Assembly (NCBI GenBank): GCA_019916065.1
Contig: CM034236.1
Location: forward strand, 10,339,334 to 10,403,333
Length of the DNA stretch: 64,000 bases
DNA from: Vitellaria paradoxa
Taxonomy: Eukaryota > Streptophyta > Magnoliopsida > Ericales > Sapotaceae
Direction of reading: 5' to 3'
Under the pieces are notes generated by a model. It saw only the letters and a program-made list of their open reading frames with translations. It made no database searches and was not told the DNA's origin. This document shows, one piece after another, positions 12,274-23,309 of this stretch. Position 1 is the first letter of the stretch. Every line of letters begins with the position of its first letter. Made by a program: the position numbers and the translations under genes.

Positions 12274-12844
12274 TCCATTTGGTAATGTTCTATTTTCTAT
12301 TTATTTATTTATTTTTTCAAAATTTTGTAAACTATCAACAAAATATATTTATTTTTTTCCAAAAAATAAAAATTTAACCAGAAAATCATAAAAAGTGTTT
12401 TAATTATATCTTTTCTATTACAAATATTTTGTTAATTTTAACATTTTGTCTATGTTTTGCATCATAATAAAATAAATTATTTTATTTAAAGATATTATTA
12501 AACTAAAATTATTTTTAATAAATAATATAACTAGATTGTAATTTAATATATTTTATATTTATTGAATTAAATGATTTTTAATAAATAATTTAATCAAATT
12601 AAAATTAGTTAATTTATTTGTTAATTAAACTAATTAATAATAATTAAACTAATGTGAAATAATTTTATTAAAATTCTATTAATTTTTAAAAACTAATAAA
12701 ATTAAATATTTTATTTACATAAAAAATAATAATTATAAACAAAAATATATTTTCAAATGTAATTTAATTTTTATTTCAGAAAAAATAAAAATAAAAATAT
12801 AAACAAATAAATATAAATAAAAATGATAACGTTACCAAATAATT
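12274..12844. mobile_element. AT-rich terminal-inverted-repeat element, short copy
   Basis: Ends CCATTTGGTAATGTTC and, reversed, ATTTGGTAACGTTATC form a terminal inverted repeat. The flanks of the element align with both ends of 10956-11985, but most of the AT array is missing. Non-coding MITE. Confidence 0.6.
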
Positions 12845-15387
12845 CTTAATAAATCCTCTTAATTATAATTCGACTACTATTACGTTGCTATAGTTTCACA
12901 TTTGACTAATATTATTTTTTGATTGAAATAGATTTGTGTGAATTTATTATTTTTAGGTGATATTTTCAAAAATTTATTCTGTCTACTTAGTAATTTTTTT
13001 AATAAGTTTTTTTTTTTTTTTCTAAAAAGATAGAGAATGGGGCAGACCTTTGGTTTTCAAGGCAATTTGGAGCCACCTGGTCAGCCATCCCATCCTTTAG
13101 GCCACCTTGTCTCGCTTAATCTAGAAAAAAAAAAATTATTATTCTTATTATATTATTAAGAAAGTGTACGATCAACGGCTGGATTGTTCGCATAGGCTCT
13201 GGCAACATCACGTGTCCATAACCTCCTAGTTTGGTTCTTAGAAAAATTAAAGAAAAAAGAATAAAAATAAAAAGTTATGACATTTCATTAAAGTTTTAAA
13301 TATATAGATTAAAGGTTTAGGTAACCTAAGTTTTAATAATTTTTCGTATTTTTTTATTAAAAGATTCTAGTGGTAATTTTTTAAACGTTTGGTAAAAGAT
13401 TAATGAATTTTTAATGATGCTGAAATTTCGTGATCCTAATCCGGACCTCTGAGAACTCGATCCGACCTTTTCGAGAACTCGATCCATCAGGAAGTATGGA
13501 AATCTGTCCGTCATGAACACCGGTGTGGTACCTGCCAAAGAATCTCCAATGCTTAAGTTAGCACAGGTGGAAGGATTTTTTGTATAGAAAATGAGAGAGA
13601 GAGGAGTTTTTTTCCATACCTGATAGGGTGATTTTGTCCCTTATTTATAAGAATATTTTGTAGAGTTGTAGTTGGAGTGGAATTAGAAGTATTCCTGATT
13701 TGATATGATTTTCCTTAATTGGATAAGGAAAATATTAAATTGGTATATATATTCTTCTGGGATTTAATGTTATCTCATAAATATTGCTCCCAATTAGAGG
13801 CATAAATCTTCCCTTAATTATAGAAAATTTCAGGATACCTAAAATCTTACTCGTCAATTTTTAATAAATTTTTACAACTTTCAAGTAGTTGGTAAAATTT
13901 TTAATAACTTTTAATAATTTTTGAGTTGAATAAATTAAAAAAAATAAAATTAGTATTTTGTCAAATATTTAAAAAATAAAATTTAATATTTTTTTATCAA
14001 TAATTAAATTACCAAATGATGCCTTAGTGTAAAATTTCCACTTCAATCTAATTTTTTGGCAATGCTAACACTGTCGAGAATTGAATGCCTCTCTCTCTTT
14101 TCTCTCTATATTTATATATATATATCTATATAATAAAACACATCTTTTGATTTGACATTTATTTCAGTCATCACTAAATTCGTCACTGTCATCACTTATT
14201 GTATATCTATCTAATAAAACACATCATTTGAATTTGAAATTTGAAATTCAAATATATATATATATATATATATATTATAAAATTATACAAATTATATTTT
14301 AGGTTATATTATCTATTATTATTAAATAATGTATAAATACCCATTAAACAAAGTCAACTAAATTTTTTATTTGAAAAATATATTTAAATTTTTAATTTTT
14401 TAAAATTTTATTAAAAAATAAACATTTAAGTTAAAATTTCAATTTTAATATACTTAAAACTTAAATTTTAAATATATACACTCTTACAATATGTGTCATT
14501 TATCTACTAAGAAAGTATAAAATTTTGAATTTGAAATATTTCAACTGTTGAATTACGAAATGACCAGGATTATTTTTTTTTCTCTCACTCTTCCCATATA
14601 TTTTAATATTTTTTATATAAAAGATGTCATTTATATAATAAGAAAGTTTAAATTTTTAAATTTAAGATATTTTTAACTATTAAATTTGTTAAATAGGTAG
14701 GATTATTTTTCTTTCTCTCTCACTCTTCTCATTTTTTTTGAATATTTTTATATAAAAGATTTTAAATTAATATTTTAAAATATATGATAATATCTGTAAT
14801 AAATAATAAAATTTTATATCTTAATCTCTTTTAATTAATGATTTTTATTTTTATAAGTATTTTTATACTTTTTTTATATAAATTTACTTTATAAATTTAA
14901 ATTTTACTTATTTACATGCCAAATTATATTTTTGTGCTTTCAAACATGAGCAATTGTTAGTGTATATATATATATACGAAGAAAAAAATACAAGAAGCAG
15001 AGAATGCAGTGCCTGGATGGCAAACAAGGTCCAATCTATCTGTCTTTCGTTTCAATCTCCGTCTCCTAAAGTTTCTCCAACGTTACTGTTACCAGAAAAT
15101 AATGGAAACCCATCTCATCACTCACATGCAATTATGTAAAGTAGTACCTCGAATACCTTCCAGTGGCTCTCTCCACAGCCCATCTCTCCACTCGCCTATA
15201 CACACCAAACAACATAATTCGCCGACCCAAAATTTTGAGAGGGCTCAAGGCTAAATTTTTTTTATATTATGGAATAATATATATATATATATATATATAT
15301 TTTTAAATTTGAGAATTAACATATTATTTATTAATATAAATATTTAAAAAAATTAAAAACATTGGGAGTCGTGGTCCCTGCTAACAC
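12845..15387. other. Intergenic, AT-rich, with local repeats; no gene recognised
   Basis: Contains a tandem duplication of about 130 bp at roughly 14495-14760 (each unit opens TGTCATTTAT.TA and includes TCTCTCACTCTTC), a near-duplicate of ATAATAAAACACATC at 14131 and 14211, and a (TA)n tract at 14252-14275. The moderately GC-rich parts at 13050-13560 and 15000-15250 give only short frames with no family I know. Confidence 0.5.
15277..15300. repeat. (TA)n microsatellite
   Basis: Alternating AT run just left of MITE copy B. Comparable tracts lie at 19265-19297 and 23274-23306. Confidence 0.9.
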
Positions 15388-15390
15388 TAA

Positions 15391-16098
15391 GGTCCTGATT
15401 GAATGAGGAATTTGGCCCCCTCTAAAGCTTTTACCCCCTCATAAGGGTGGGTCTCACACTTATTTCCTTGTTTGGATGGTAAAATTTTCCCCCTCTTCCC
15501 ATCTCTTAGCTTTCCCCCTTCTTTATTTCCCCCCCCCCCTTTTAGGGATAATTTTTGAGCACCTTTGAGGCTAACTAAAAATTATTCTCTTTCAACTTGA
15601 CTGCTTTTGACTTTTTAGCCTTCGTTACTTGTATTGTTAACTTGATTAAAATAAATATAATGTTAGTAAAAAAATAATAGATAAACTAACAAGTCAAAAT
15701 AAATATAATTAAAAAAATTAGATAATAACCAACCATTCAAAAGTGCATATTTAAAAAAACTTTTTTAAATAAATTTATAAAAAAATTAAAATTTCAATGA
15801 AATAAATAATATAACTTCAAATTGTCCAAAAATAATTAAATAGAGTGGGTTTTGTAATATAATATTTAATTTAATGGGTAACCAAGTTTGAGATATTACA
15901 AGGGCAAAAGTATCATTTGACTATTTTTTCCATCATTCACCCCTCTTATTTATAAAACATCCAAACCAAGTCAAAAGTTATCCCCCTCTATAAACATCAC
16001 ATCAATGTGGGTCAACCCTATAAAAATAATACTCTATTTTATCTTATACTCATTTAAAACTTATCCCCTTGAAATTTTAGCACCATCCAATCAGGCTC
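15391..16098. mobile_element. PIF/Harbinger (Tourist-like) MITE, copy B
   Basis: A 708-bp partner of 9797-10512. It is flanked by TAA at 15388-15390 and 16099-16101. Left end GGTCCTGATTGAATG; reversed right end GAGCCTGATTGGATG. The inverted ends are better kept than in copy A. Confidence 0.87.
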
Positions 16099-16101
16099 TA
16101 A

Positions 16102-17399
16102 GTTCGTTGTCATTGGTTAAACATTTTCCATCCATGATGAGAACTTTGACCAAATTTTAAAAACTTGTTTGCAATGAATTCACATCCATTAAAAAAAAAA
16201 AATCGAACATTCAAAAATCATTAGTCACCGATGATGGATTTAGGATTTTGTTACATTATGGTCAGGATTTGTTACATTATGGTAAAACTGACAAATAAAG
16301 ATAAAATTAATAGTGTGCCTGACATAAAAATTAAGGACAAAACTTGTAAATTATTTGAGATATTAGACTAATTTATTTTAAAAAATATCTTTTACGAGAT
16401 AAAATTATAAAAATACTTTAAAAATTATATTATTTCTTATAAAAATTTTTATTTCTAATAGAGTCAATAAACTCCCTCGTTACTAGTTACTACTTACATT
16501 ATAGTGAAATTTAATTAAAGAAAATTAGTAAAGAATAATAAATTTTTAACTTTTGACAAAATTTAGTCTCCTAAACACCACTTTAGTGACTCAACAATTC
16601 ATCAAAGTTGACACAAAGTTGACGTTGTCACACAAAAGTTTAGCGTTGAGCATTTGGTTAAAGTTGATATAAAAATAGTAAAAATTAGAGAAGTTTGATA
16701 AAAATTAAAAAAAATTAATAAAAGTTAGAAATAGTTAGTAAAAATTAACTTTGTGTTTACTAAAAAAAATTGACAAAAACTAATATTTTTTTGACAGTTG
16801 TGCAACCAAACAGGCACCAAGAATATATAACAATTATCAAAGCATTTCATGTTTGGATAGTTATTTGTATGATTAATGGGGGTGCTTAAGATTAATGGGC
16901 TGTTTGGAGTTATTTAAGTTTGTAAAAATTACAATCTCGTAAATTTATGCAATGAGTAGAAATTTTTTTTTATAATTTATAGAGTGAGTAAAAAAATTTT
17001 AATGTTATAGAATTTTAAGGAAAAAAAACTCCAAAACGGAGTTAATATTAAACCTTTTTTTTTTAACATGCTTAGGCATTAGTGCACCAAGCACAAAATA
17101 GCAACAGCAACTGTTTAATTAACACCTATAGTACTGCAATTTTCTCCCCCTGAATCGAACTCACAAATGCTAGTTCAGAAAAACAAAAAATCATCACAAA
17201 CAACGGAGAGACACTGTCACCCAAAACTTACATTCCCGACGTTCCTTCTCTTTCTTTCTCTCACACATGACTACAAATTAATATACATACATATAAATAT
17301 ATATCTATATATAAGCCAAAGCACCCCTAGACTGAACCCGGTCCCCTTCTTTCTTCATACAGTTTCATGCGTTGTTTTTGTGCTTCGTTGAATTCGAAT
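16102..17399. other. Intergenic between MITE B and the EPFL gene; includes EPFL 3' UTR
   Basis: AT-rich, non-coding except that the part next to 17399 must hold the 3' UTR of the minus-strand EPFL gene. A small MITE sits at 16896-17042. A short degenerate tandem of AAAGTTGAN(AAA)ATTAG-type units lies at 16650-16790. Confidence 0.5.
16896..17042. mobile_element. Small Tourist-like MITE
   Basis: A 147-bp element with TAA on both sides (16893-16895, 17043-17045) and inverted ends TGGGCTGTTTGGAGT and, reversed, ACTCCGTTTTGGAGT. It shares an internal AATTAC-type core and GTTTGGAG ends with short elements at 28314, 36849, 51867 and 60902. Confidence 0.7.
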
Positions 17400-17860
17400 C
17401 TAAGGGATGAAGAGTTTGTTGCCACACTTGCATCTCCAAGCTTCTGGGTAGTACTCCAATGGCGTGCTCAAACGGGGTTGAATCGGCACATGAACCGGTT
17501 TACAAGGATTGCACCTCCCGCACTTGGATCTACACGTCGGCGGCGACGAACCCGGCCCGGTGAGTCTCCCCTGGGTCACGACTCGCCCAGAAAAAACCTT
17601 CCAGCCTCTTGCCCTCCTCGCCGCTTCTTCTCCCTCCTCTCCCACTTTCTCACCTAGCAAACAATAAAAACAAAGAAATTCATCGCAACAAGTGTGAGTT
17701 GTTTGAGTTTGGTTTCTGGGTTTTTGTGGGTATAGTTACCGAGTTGCCGAGCTAGGTTGAGACTGGCAGCTGAAGCAGAGGCGAAGAGGAGGAAAGCCAA
17801 GGCAGTTACGGCAGCGAATGGCAGCCTCTGCTGGCGGCGGCGGCGGCGTATCCCGCCCAT
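17400..17860 (-). CDS. EPFL: EPIDERMAL PATTERNING FACTOR-like peptide precursor, EPFL4/5/6 (CHALLAH) type
   Basis: Two exons on the minus strand: 17740-17860 and 17654-1 down to 17400 (17400-17653). The intron is 17654-17739, with donor G|GTAACT and acceptor GCTAG|GT; joined, they give 124 residues. Residues 1-12 are basic (RRRRRQQR), 13-32 form a hydrophobic signal peptide (PFAAVTALAFLLFASASAA), and the mature end carries PGSSPPTCRSKCGRC, CKPVHVP and EYYPEAWRCKCGNKLF. Cysteines are at 81, 85, 88, 91, 115 and 117, the six-cysteine pattern of the EPFL4-6 group; EPF peptides are secreted and signal through ERECTA-family receptor kinases and TMM-type co-receptors in stomatal and organ patterning. 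Length and intron position fit the family. The sense-strand 5' leader has a CT-rich tract (18017-18042). Which of EPFL4, 5 or 6 it is cannot be fixed. Confidence 0.93.
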
Positions 17861-18016
17861 CGCCGAGTTATTGACCAGTGGGTACTGACCTTAGCAAAAA
17901 AATTTGCAGATGTGTGTGTGTGAAACTGATATGAAGAAGAAGAAAGAAGATTGAAGGCAGAGGAGTGTGGTGGTACACTTGGTTGCGTGTGAGTCCAAGT
18001 CAAACAAGACTATACG

Positions 18017-18042
<26 letters not shown>
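18017..18042 (-). repeat. GA/CT microsatellite in the EPFL 5' leader region
   Basis: A (GA)n run followed by eight G on the plus strand, so CT-rich on the EPFL sense strand, about 160 bp before its ATG. CT-rich leaders are common near plant transcription starts. A second short CT tract is at 18350-18367. Confidence 0.85.
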
Positions 18043-18048
<6 letters not shown>

Positions 18049-19261
18049 ATGCCCTTGATGATGGAAGAAATGACGAGAATACCACTCATGTTAGTTATGG
18101 GAAAGGCCTGAAAGGGGAGGATACGAGGACAGAGGGGGGTAAATTAAGTTGGACTGAAATGTAATATTACCAGAAGTAGAGGGATGTTAACGTAGTTAAA
18201 TGTTTATATGCAGACGTGACGCAAGTCATGGACAGTGGTAGAACATTGCTGGAAGCGGTGAAAGAGCACCCGTGTGGTGTGGATGCTGTCTCGTACCGAA
18301 CGAAGCACACATGAAACAAGAAAATGTAAACCCAACCCACCATTATTGATCCTCTCTCTCTCTCTCTTAACTTTTGCAGGGAGCAATGGGTTGTTTTTGA
18401 AAGGACTGTTTGGGTGGTAAAAAAAAAAATAACAACAAATATACTAAAAGTTGATGTAAGAATAATATGTATAAATTTTAATTAGGGGAAAGTATTAAAA
18501 AATTGGTAAAATTTATGAACTTTACTAACCAAACACCCAAAAATTAGAAATATTAAAAAAAAAATTGGAAGTGGTAATTAATTGTGCACAGTTTTGTTCA
18601 TTATGGGGAAATAGTTACATTCTATTTGTCTAGTGTTGCATATATTTATGTTATATCTCATAAGGGTAATGATATTCGATTTTTTTTTTCAAAGCAAGGG
18701 TAATGATATTTCCATAAAAATCTTCCTCCCTCCACCTTTTGTGTGTTTTTTTATTATTTCGTTATCATTCAAATGAAAAAATTACTCTTAATTTATTAAC
18801 TTTATATATTAATCCCACTCATTATTAAAAATAATTTATTAATATAATTTAAATTTTTATACATAAATAATAATTTTTTATTTTATCAATATAATTTAAG
18901 TTTTTATAGTGTGCAAAATTTTTTTATACAAACAAATTTTAAAATATGGCATGTACAAGTTGTTATTTTTTTTCATGTTGTGCGGATAGCATTCCAATAG
19001 GTTCGTGCTTTATTCTATTGATCATCTACGCGCAATTCCTCAGTTATGCATTTGTTGCCTGTATTAGGATGTGCACAATTTAGTTAAATTTTGATTTTTG
19101 AATTGTACCGATTAAATTTAAAAAGTTCGGTTTGATTATTTATTTAGTAATAGTAGGTTTAGTTATTTTTTTGTAAAAATAATAGTTATTGATTTTAATT
19201 ATGATTTTGAAATTTTAAAACCAAATAAATGAAAATAACCAAATTAAATTACTTAATATTT

Positions 19262-19301
<40 letters not shown>

Positions 19302-20289
19302 CTTAATCCAAATATTCATTCCTATCAATAGTTTGTCTTTAAAATATCAAAGATTATAAGAAATCAATAAATTATTATAATATTAAATGCACACTCTAAG
19401 TCTCAAGTAGTACTTATTTAAAAATTATTATTTTATTTCTATAATTAAATTATAAAAATATATTTAAAATTATAAGTTTATATAACTTAACCGATCGTAA
19501 CTAAACTGATATAATTTAATTTGGTTAATGTTCAATTAGTGCATATTATTTAATCGATTTGATTATCATTTCTAATTTTTGAAATTAATCAGTTTATTTA
19601 TAAAAGTTATAATTTTTGAATTATACTGACTGATGTTCATCCCTAACTTGTACACTAAAATCCTGATGCAAAATAAATTTTGGTGATTTCCAAATAAAAA
19701 TGATTATAAGATAAAACTTTAAAATTTTGAGATTTGATAATTGTTAGTTTATCGTTAATGCCAAAGAAAAAAAAAAAAAAAACCCCCGATATCTATGTCC
19801 TCCAAACATTTGATAAAAAATATAAGCCAATGTTACACTATTTTAATATTCTAGTAATATTTTTAATTTTACAAATATTAAATTGAATTGCAACTGGTAA
19901 TAGTATTTCATTTGACTTACCAAAAAAAAAAAAGTATTTCATTTGAGATTAAATAAAAATAGAGATTTGATTATGGACCCATTTGAAGTCTCACAAAATA
20001 ATACAAAATTTTCAAATCTTTACAAATACAAATTACAAGACAGTAAAATTTAAATTCTCTACTTGCTGTACAAAACACGAGATATTAACTTTGTTTGGTT
20101 GAAAATATGAAAATAATAAGAATGTAATAGATATTCAAGTTTTTCATAACTTAATTATATGTTTTAAATATAATGAAATAAAATGAAATATAATAAAAAC
20201 TATATAATGAAATATAATAAAAACTACTAACATTAATTTTTTAAAAACTATAAAAATAATTTTTATTTTCAAAGTATGAATTTGAGTTA
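18043..20289. other. EPFL upstream region and AT-rich intergenic DNA
   Basis: 18043-18400 is moderately GC-rich and presumably contains the EPFL promoter. From 18420 on it is AT-rich and non-coding, with a (TA)n tract at 19265-19297. Phrases such as TCGGTTTGATTATTTATTTAG (19130) and ACCGATCG (19490) recur loosely and resemble old MITE debris, but no boundaries could be fixed. Confidence 0.45.
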
Positions 20290-21260
20290 AAAAAGAGGGC
20301 TAAAAGCGGTAAAATAGTCATTTTATAATTTAAGTTTGAATTAGCTAAAATTTTCTTAACTATTAAGAAAATGTTAATAAATAGTTTTTAATCTTTTGGG
20401 ATGCATAAATACAATTTTGGTCCAAAAACAAGGAGCCAAATAATCATCTTATGGTCTGAATTTAGATTGGATTGAAATTTATTTAATTATTAAAAAAATA
20501 TGTTGAGAATATTTTTTAGTCTTTAGTGCAGCTTAGAGTACAAATTTGGACAAAAAATAATCCAAGGATAAAATCATCATTTTACAATTTGAATTCAGAT
20601 TGAAATGAAATTTTATTAGTTATCAAAAAATATATCGATAAATATTTTTTTTAATTTTTAGGAAAGCCCAAAATGCAAATTTGGGAAAAAAAAAATGAAT
20701 CCAAAGGTAAATAGTCATTTTACAACACGACTTTGAATCAAAACAAAATTTGCTTAGTTATTAAGAGGTCATTTGGTTTCTTTTTCTGTTTTCTATTTTC
20801 TGTTTTGAGGTCATTTTTCATTTTGTATCTTTAAAAATAAGGAAAACAGTTCAAAATTTATTTGGTTACTTGTGTTTTCAAAATTTATTTGGTTACTTGT
20901 GTTTTCAAAATTTATTTTCGAAAATTGAAAATGAGTTTACATATAAAATGAAAAATGATAAAAATCGTTTTGAGAGTTTTAACAAAAAATAAAGAAAATC
21001 TCAAAATAAAAAAAATAGAGTATTTTTTGTTTCCTCATTTTGAGTTTTTAACACATAAAACAAAAACAGAAAATAGAAAATAAAAAAGTAAACTAAATGC
21101 CACCTAAGTAATATGAAAGAATATTTTTATTAACCTTTCGGAAGTCCAAAATATAAATTAAAAAAATGAATCTTGGGATAAAACATTCATTTTACAGCCT
21201 GAGTTTATATCTAGTTCGAAAATAAGGTTAAGGGGTAAAATAGTTATTTTACAACTCAAG
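20290..21260. repeat. Diverged tandem repeat, about 130-140 bp units, split by a MITE
   Basis: The block GGTAAAATAGTCATTTTA followed by an AATTTGAATT-like run recurs at about 20308, 20432, 20568, 20708, 21180 and 21236, each with AATATTTTT..TTTAATCTTT and CCAAAAT..AAATTTGG between. The array is interrupted by the MITE 20765-21104, across which one unit can be rejoined. Confidence 0.7.
20765..21104. mobile_element. MITE with about 45-bp terminal inverted repeats, TAA target site
   Basis: Flanked by TAA at 20762-20764 and 21105-21107. The left end GAGGTCATTTGGTTTC then TTTTCTGTTTTCTATTTTC is mirrored at the right end (reversed: GGTGGCATTTAGTTTAC then TTTTATTTTCTATTTTC). Inside, a 27-bp stretch (GGTTACTTGTGTTTTC core) is duplicated in tandem at about 20860-20915. 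Confidence 0.82.
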
Positions 21261-22214
21261 GGAATAATTAAGAAATTTTTTTTATTACAAAATAGTTGTT
21301 TGTTTTTCATTTTTATTTTTTCAATTTCTTGGATCAAATTTTGATTGCAATGAAATGGTTATTTCATCGCTTAAATTGTAGAATCCTTTTTCCCAGTTAA
21401 CGTGAAAAATGACTATTCCTATGGAATAATATTCCAACTTAAATTTTTTTGTACCAAACATAAGAATAGGTTAAAGTGGAAATGAATTTTATTCTATTTC
21501 ATTCCATTTCCACGTACTATACAAAGCCTAAGATTTACAATTTCAACATTATAAAATTATAAAAAAACATTTTTTTAAATTTTTTAGGACTTTTTAAATA
21601 TTTATGAAATGGAAAAGAAAATATATGTATAATTATTTTGACGATATCTCTACTTCAAAATAGGCGGTGTCACTGTAGTATTAATATTAGGCTTAGTTTG
21701 GTTGCAAAGGAATTGATTTTTGATTTTTTTGCAATTTCTTTTTGGTTCTATATGATTTTTAACTAAAATTTGATTTTTTTCAAAAAAACTTCTAACTTTT
21801 AGGGGTGTTAATCATATTCATAAAAAAAAAAAAAAATAAAAGTTTGCATTTGTTTGGTAAAAAATTATTTATTTTAATAAAAAAGTAACAAAAAAATTAA
21901 TTTTTTTAATTTTTTTTATAGACTTCACTCAAATGAATGTAAATTTTTTGATTTGTTTTGAAATCAACATTTACTTGTTTGGCTACCGCTAACTAGTTTT
22001 ATTTTTATTTTTATTTTTTTAAGGCTACTCCTGTTTATATATATTCTTTCCTTAAAAAAATTAATTTGTTTCGGTTATCCATCTCTATCAAAAAAAATTA
22101 TAAAAAATATTTAAAAATAAAAAATTTTAGCAGGGATAATAAGAACCTGGACCTTTCCCGTTGAACCTGTTCATTTTATGAGGTGCAAATACAGGCTTAG
22201 ACCTAGAGACTAGG

Positions 22215-22253
<39 letters not shown>
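21261..22253. other. ARD upstream region
   Basis: Non-coding, AT-rich to about 22130, then GC-richer. The last 120 bp must contain the ARD promoter proximal part and 5' leader. TATATATATTC at about 22036 is the nearest TATA-like element but is far from the ATG, so the transcription start is not resolved. Confidence 0.45.
22218..22253 (+). repeat. (GA)n microsatellite ending at the ARD start codon
   Basis: An AG run of about 35 bp in the 5' leader, ending one base before ATG at 22254. Confidence 0.95.
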
Positions 22254-22256
<3 letters not shown>

Positions 22257-23270
22257 GGATCGGCTTGCAAGGTAAGCTTTGAGTTTCGAAGGTTTCAGCT
22301 TTGAATCAGGGTTTTGATTCCTCTATTTGGAGTTCTATGCTGGGCTCAATTTCTATGGTAGTTTATCGGTGATATGGCTTCGGAATGAATAAATTTAATT
22401 CTAGTTGAACTGTTCTGTTTATTCGTATTTTCAGTCTGATTCTTCAATTGGATTGTTTCACCTTCACATGTCTATGCATTTTTAGATGTTTGTATTGACT
22501 TGCGGTTGTTGATTGTCACTTTAATCGAACTTGGGGTGCTTTTATGGATATTTATACTTTTGTCTGGTATTAGTTATTGAATTTCACTTTCGCACGTATC
22601 TTTAATCTATGGAATGGCCAATTTTGATCACGGTGGTTTGTTCTGTTGTGCTTTGTCTGTCTCCAGAAATTTATATTGTTGCTAGAGCTTTAATTGTGTT
22701 TATAAGCTTTTGTATTGAGTTTAAAAGAGTGGCCCTAAAGCATTGGTAAATTTGTTCAATTGCAACAGTCAAGTCACAGGTTCAAACCCAGAAACAACTC
22801 CTCCTTAAGCAAGGGTAGGATTATGTACTCTTCAGGCCACGAGATGCTAGAGTTTCGTGCACTTGGCTACCCTAAACTTTTGTATTGAGTTTAGGGCTTT
22901 CTAATTGATGGGAATTCAAGGGTTAGATTGGTTCAATTGATCATGGCAGTGGCCGAGTGCACTCATGTTTGTTGCTTAAATGGTTTTATTTTGCCATGTT
23001 AGCAACTTAGGAGCTGCAACTGCACTGTGATGGATGGAGTAAAAACTAGACATGTAAATTGGGTTGACCAGACTCTGGCCTAACTCAGGTCTAGGTTGAT
23101 CTGCTCCTTACCCAACTGGGGGTCCAAGTTGACCCTCTCCTCCTTGGCCCTACCGTCTCTGCCCTAATGTCGATTGGGTCAAGTTAAGAAAATCCGACTC
23201 TGACCCTGATCCATTGACCTTATGTATTTTTTTGATATATTTAAAAATACTTTTTTAATAAATTATGTAA

Positions 23271-23309
<39 letters not shown>

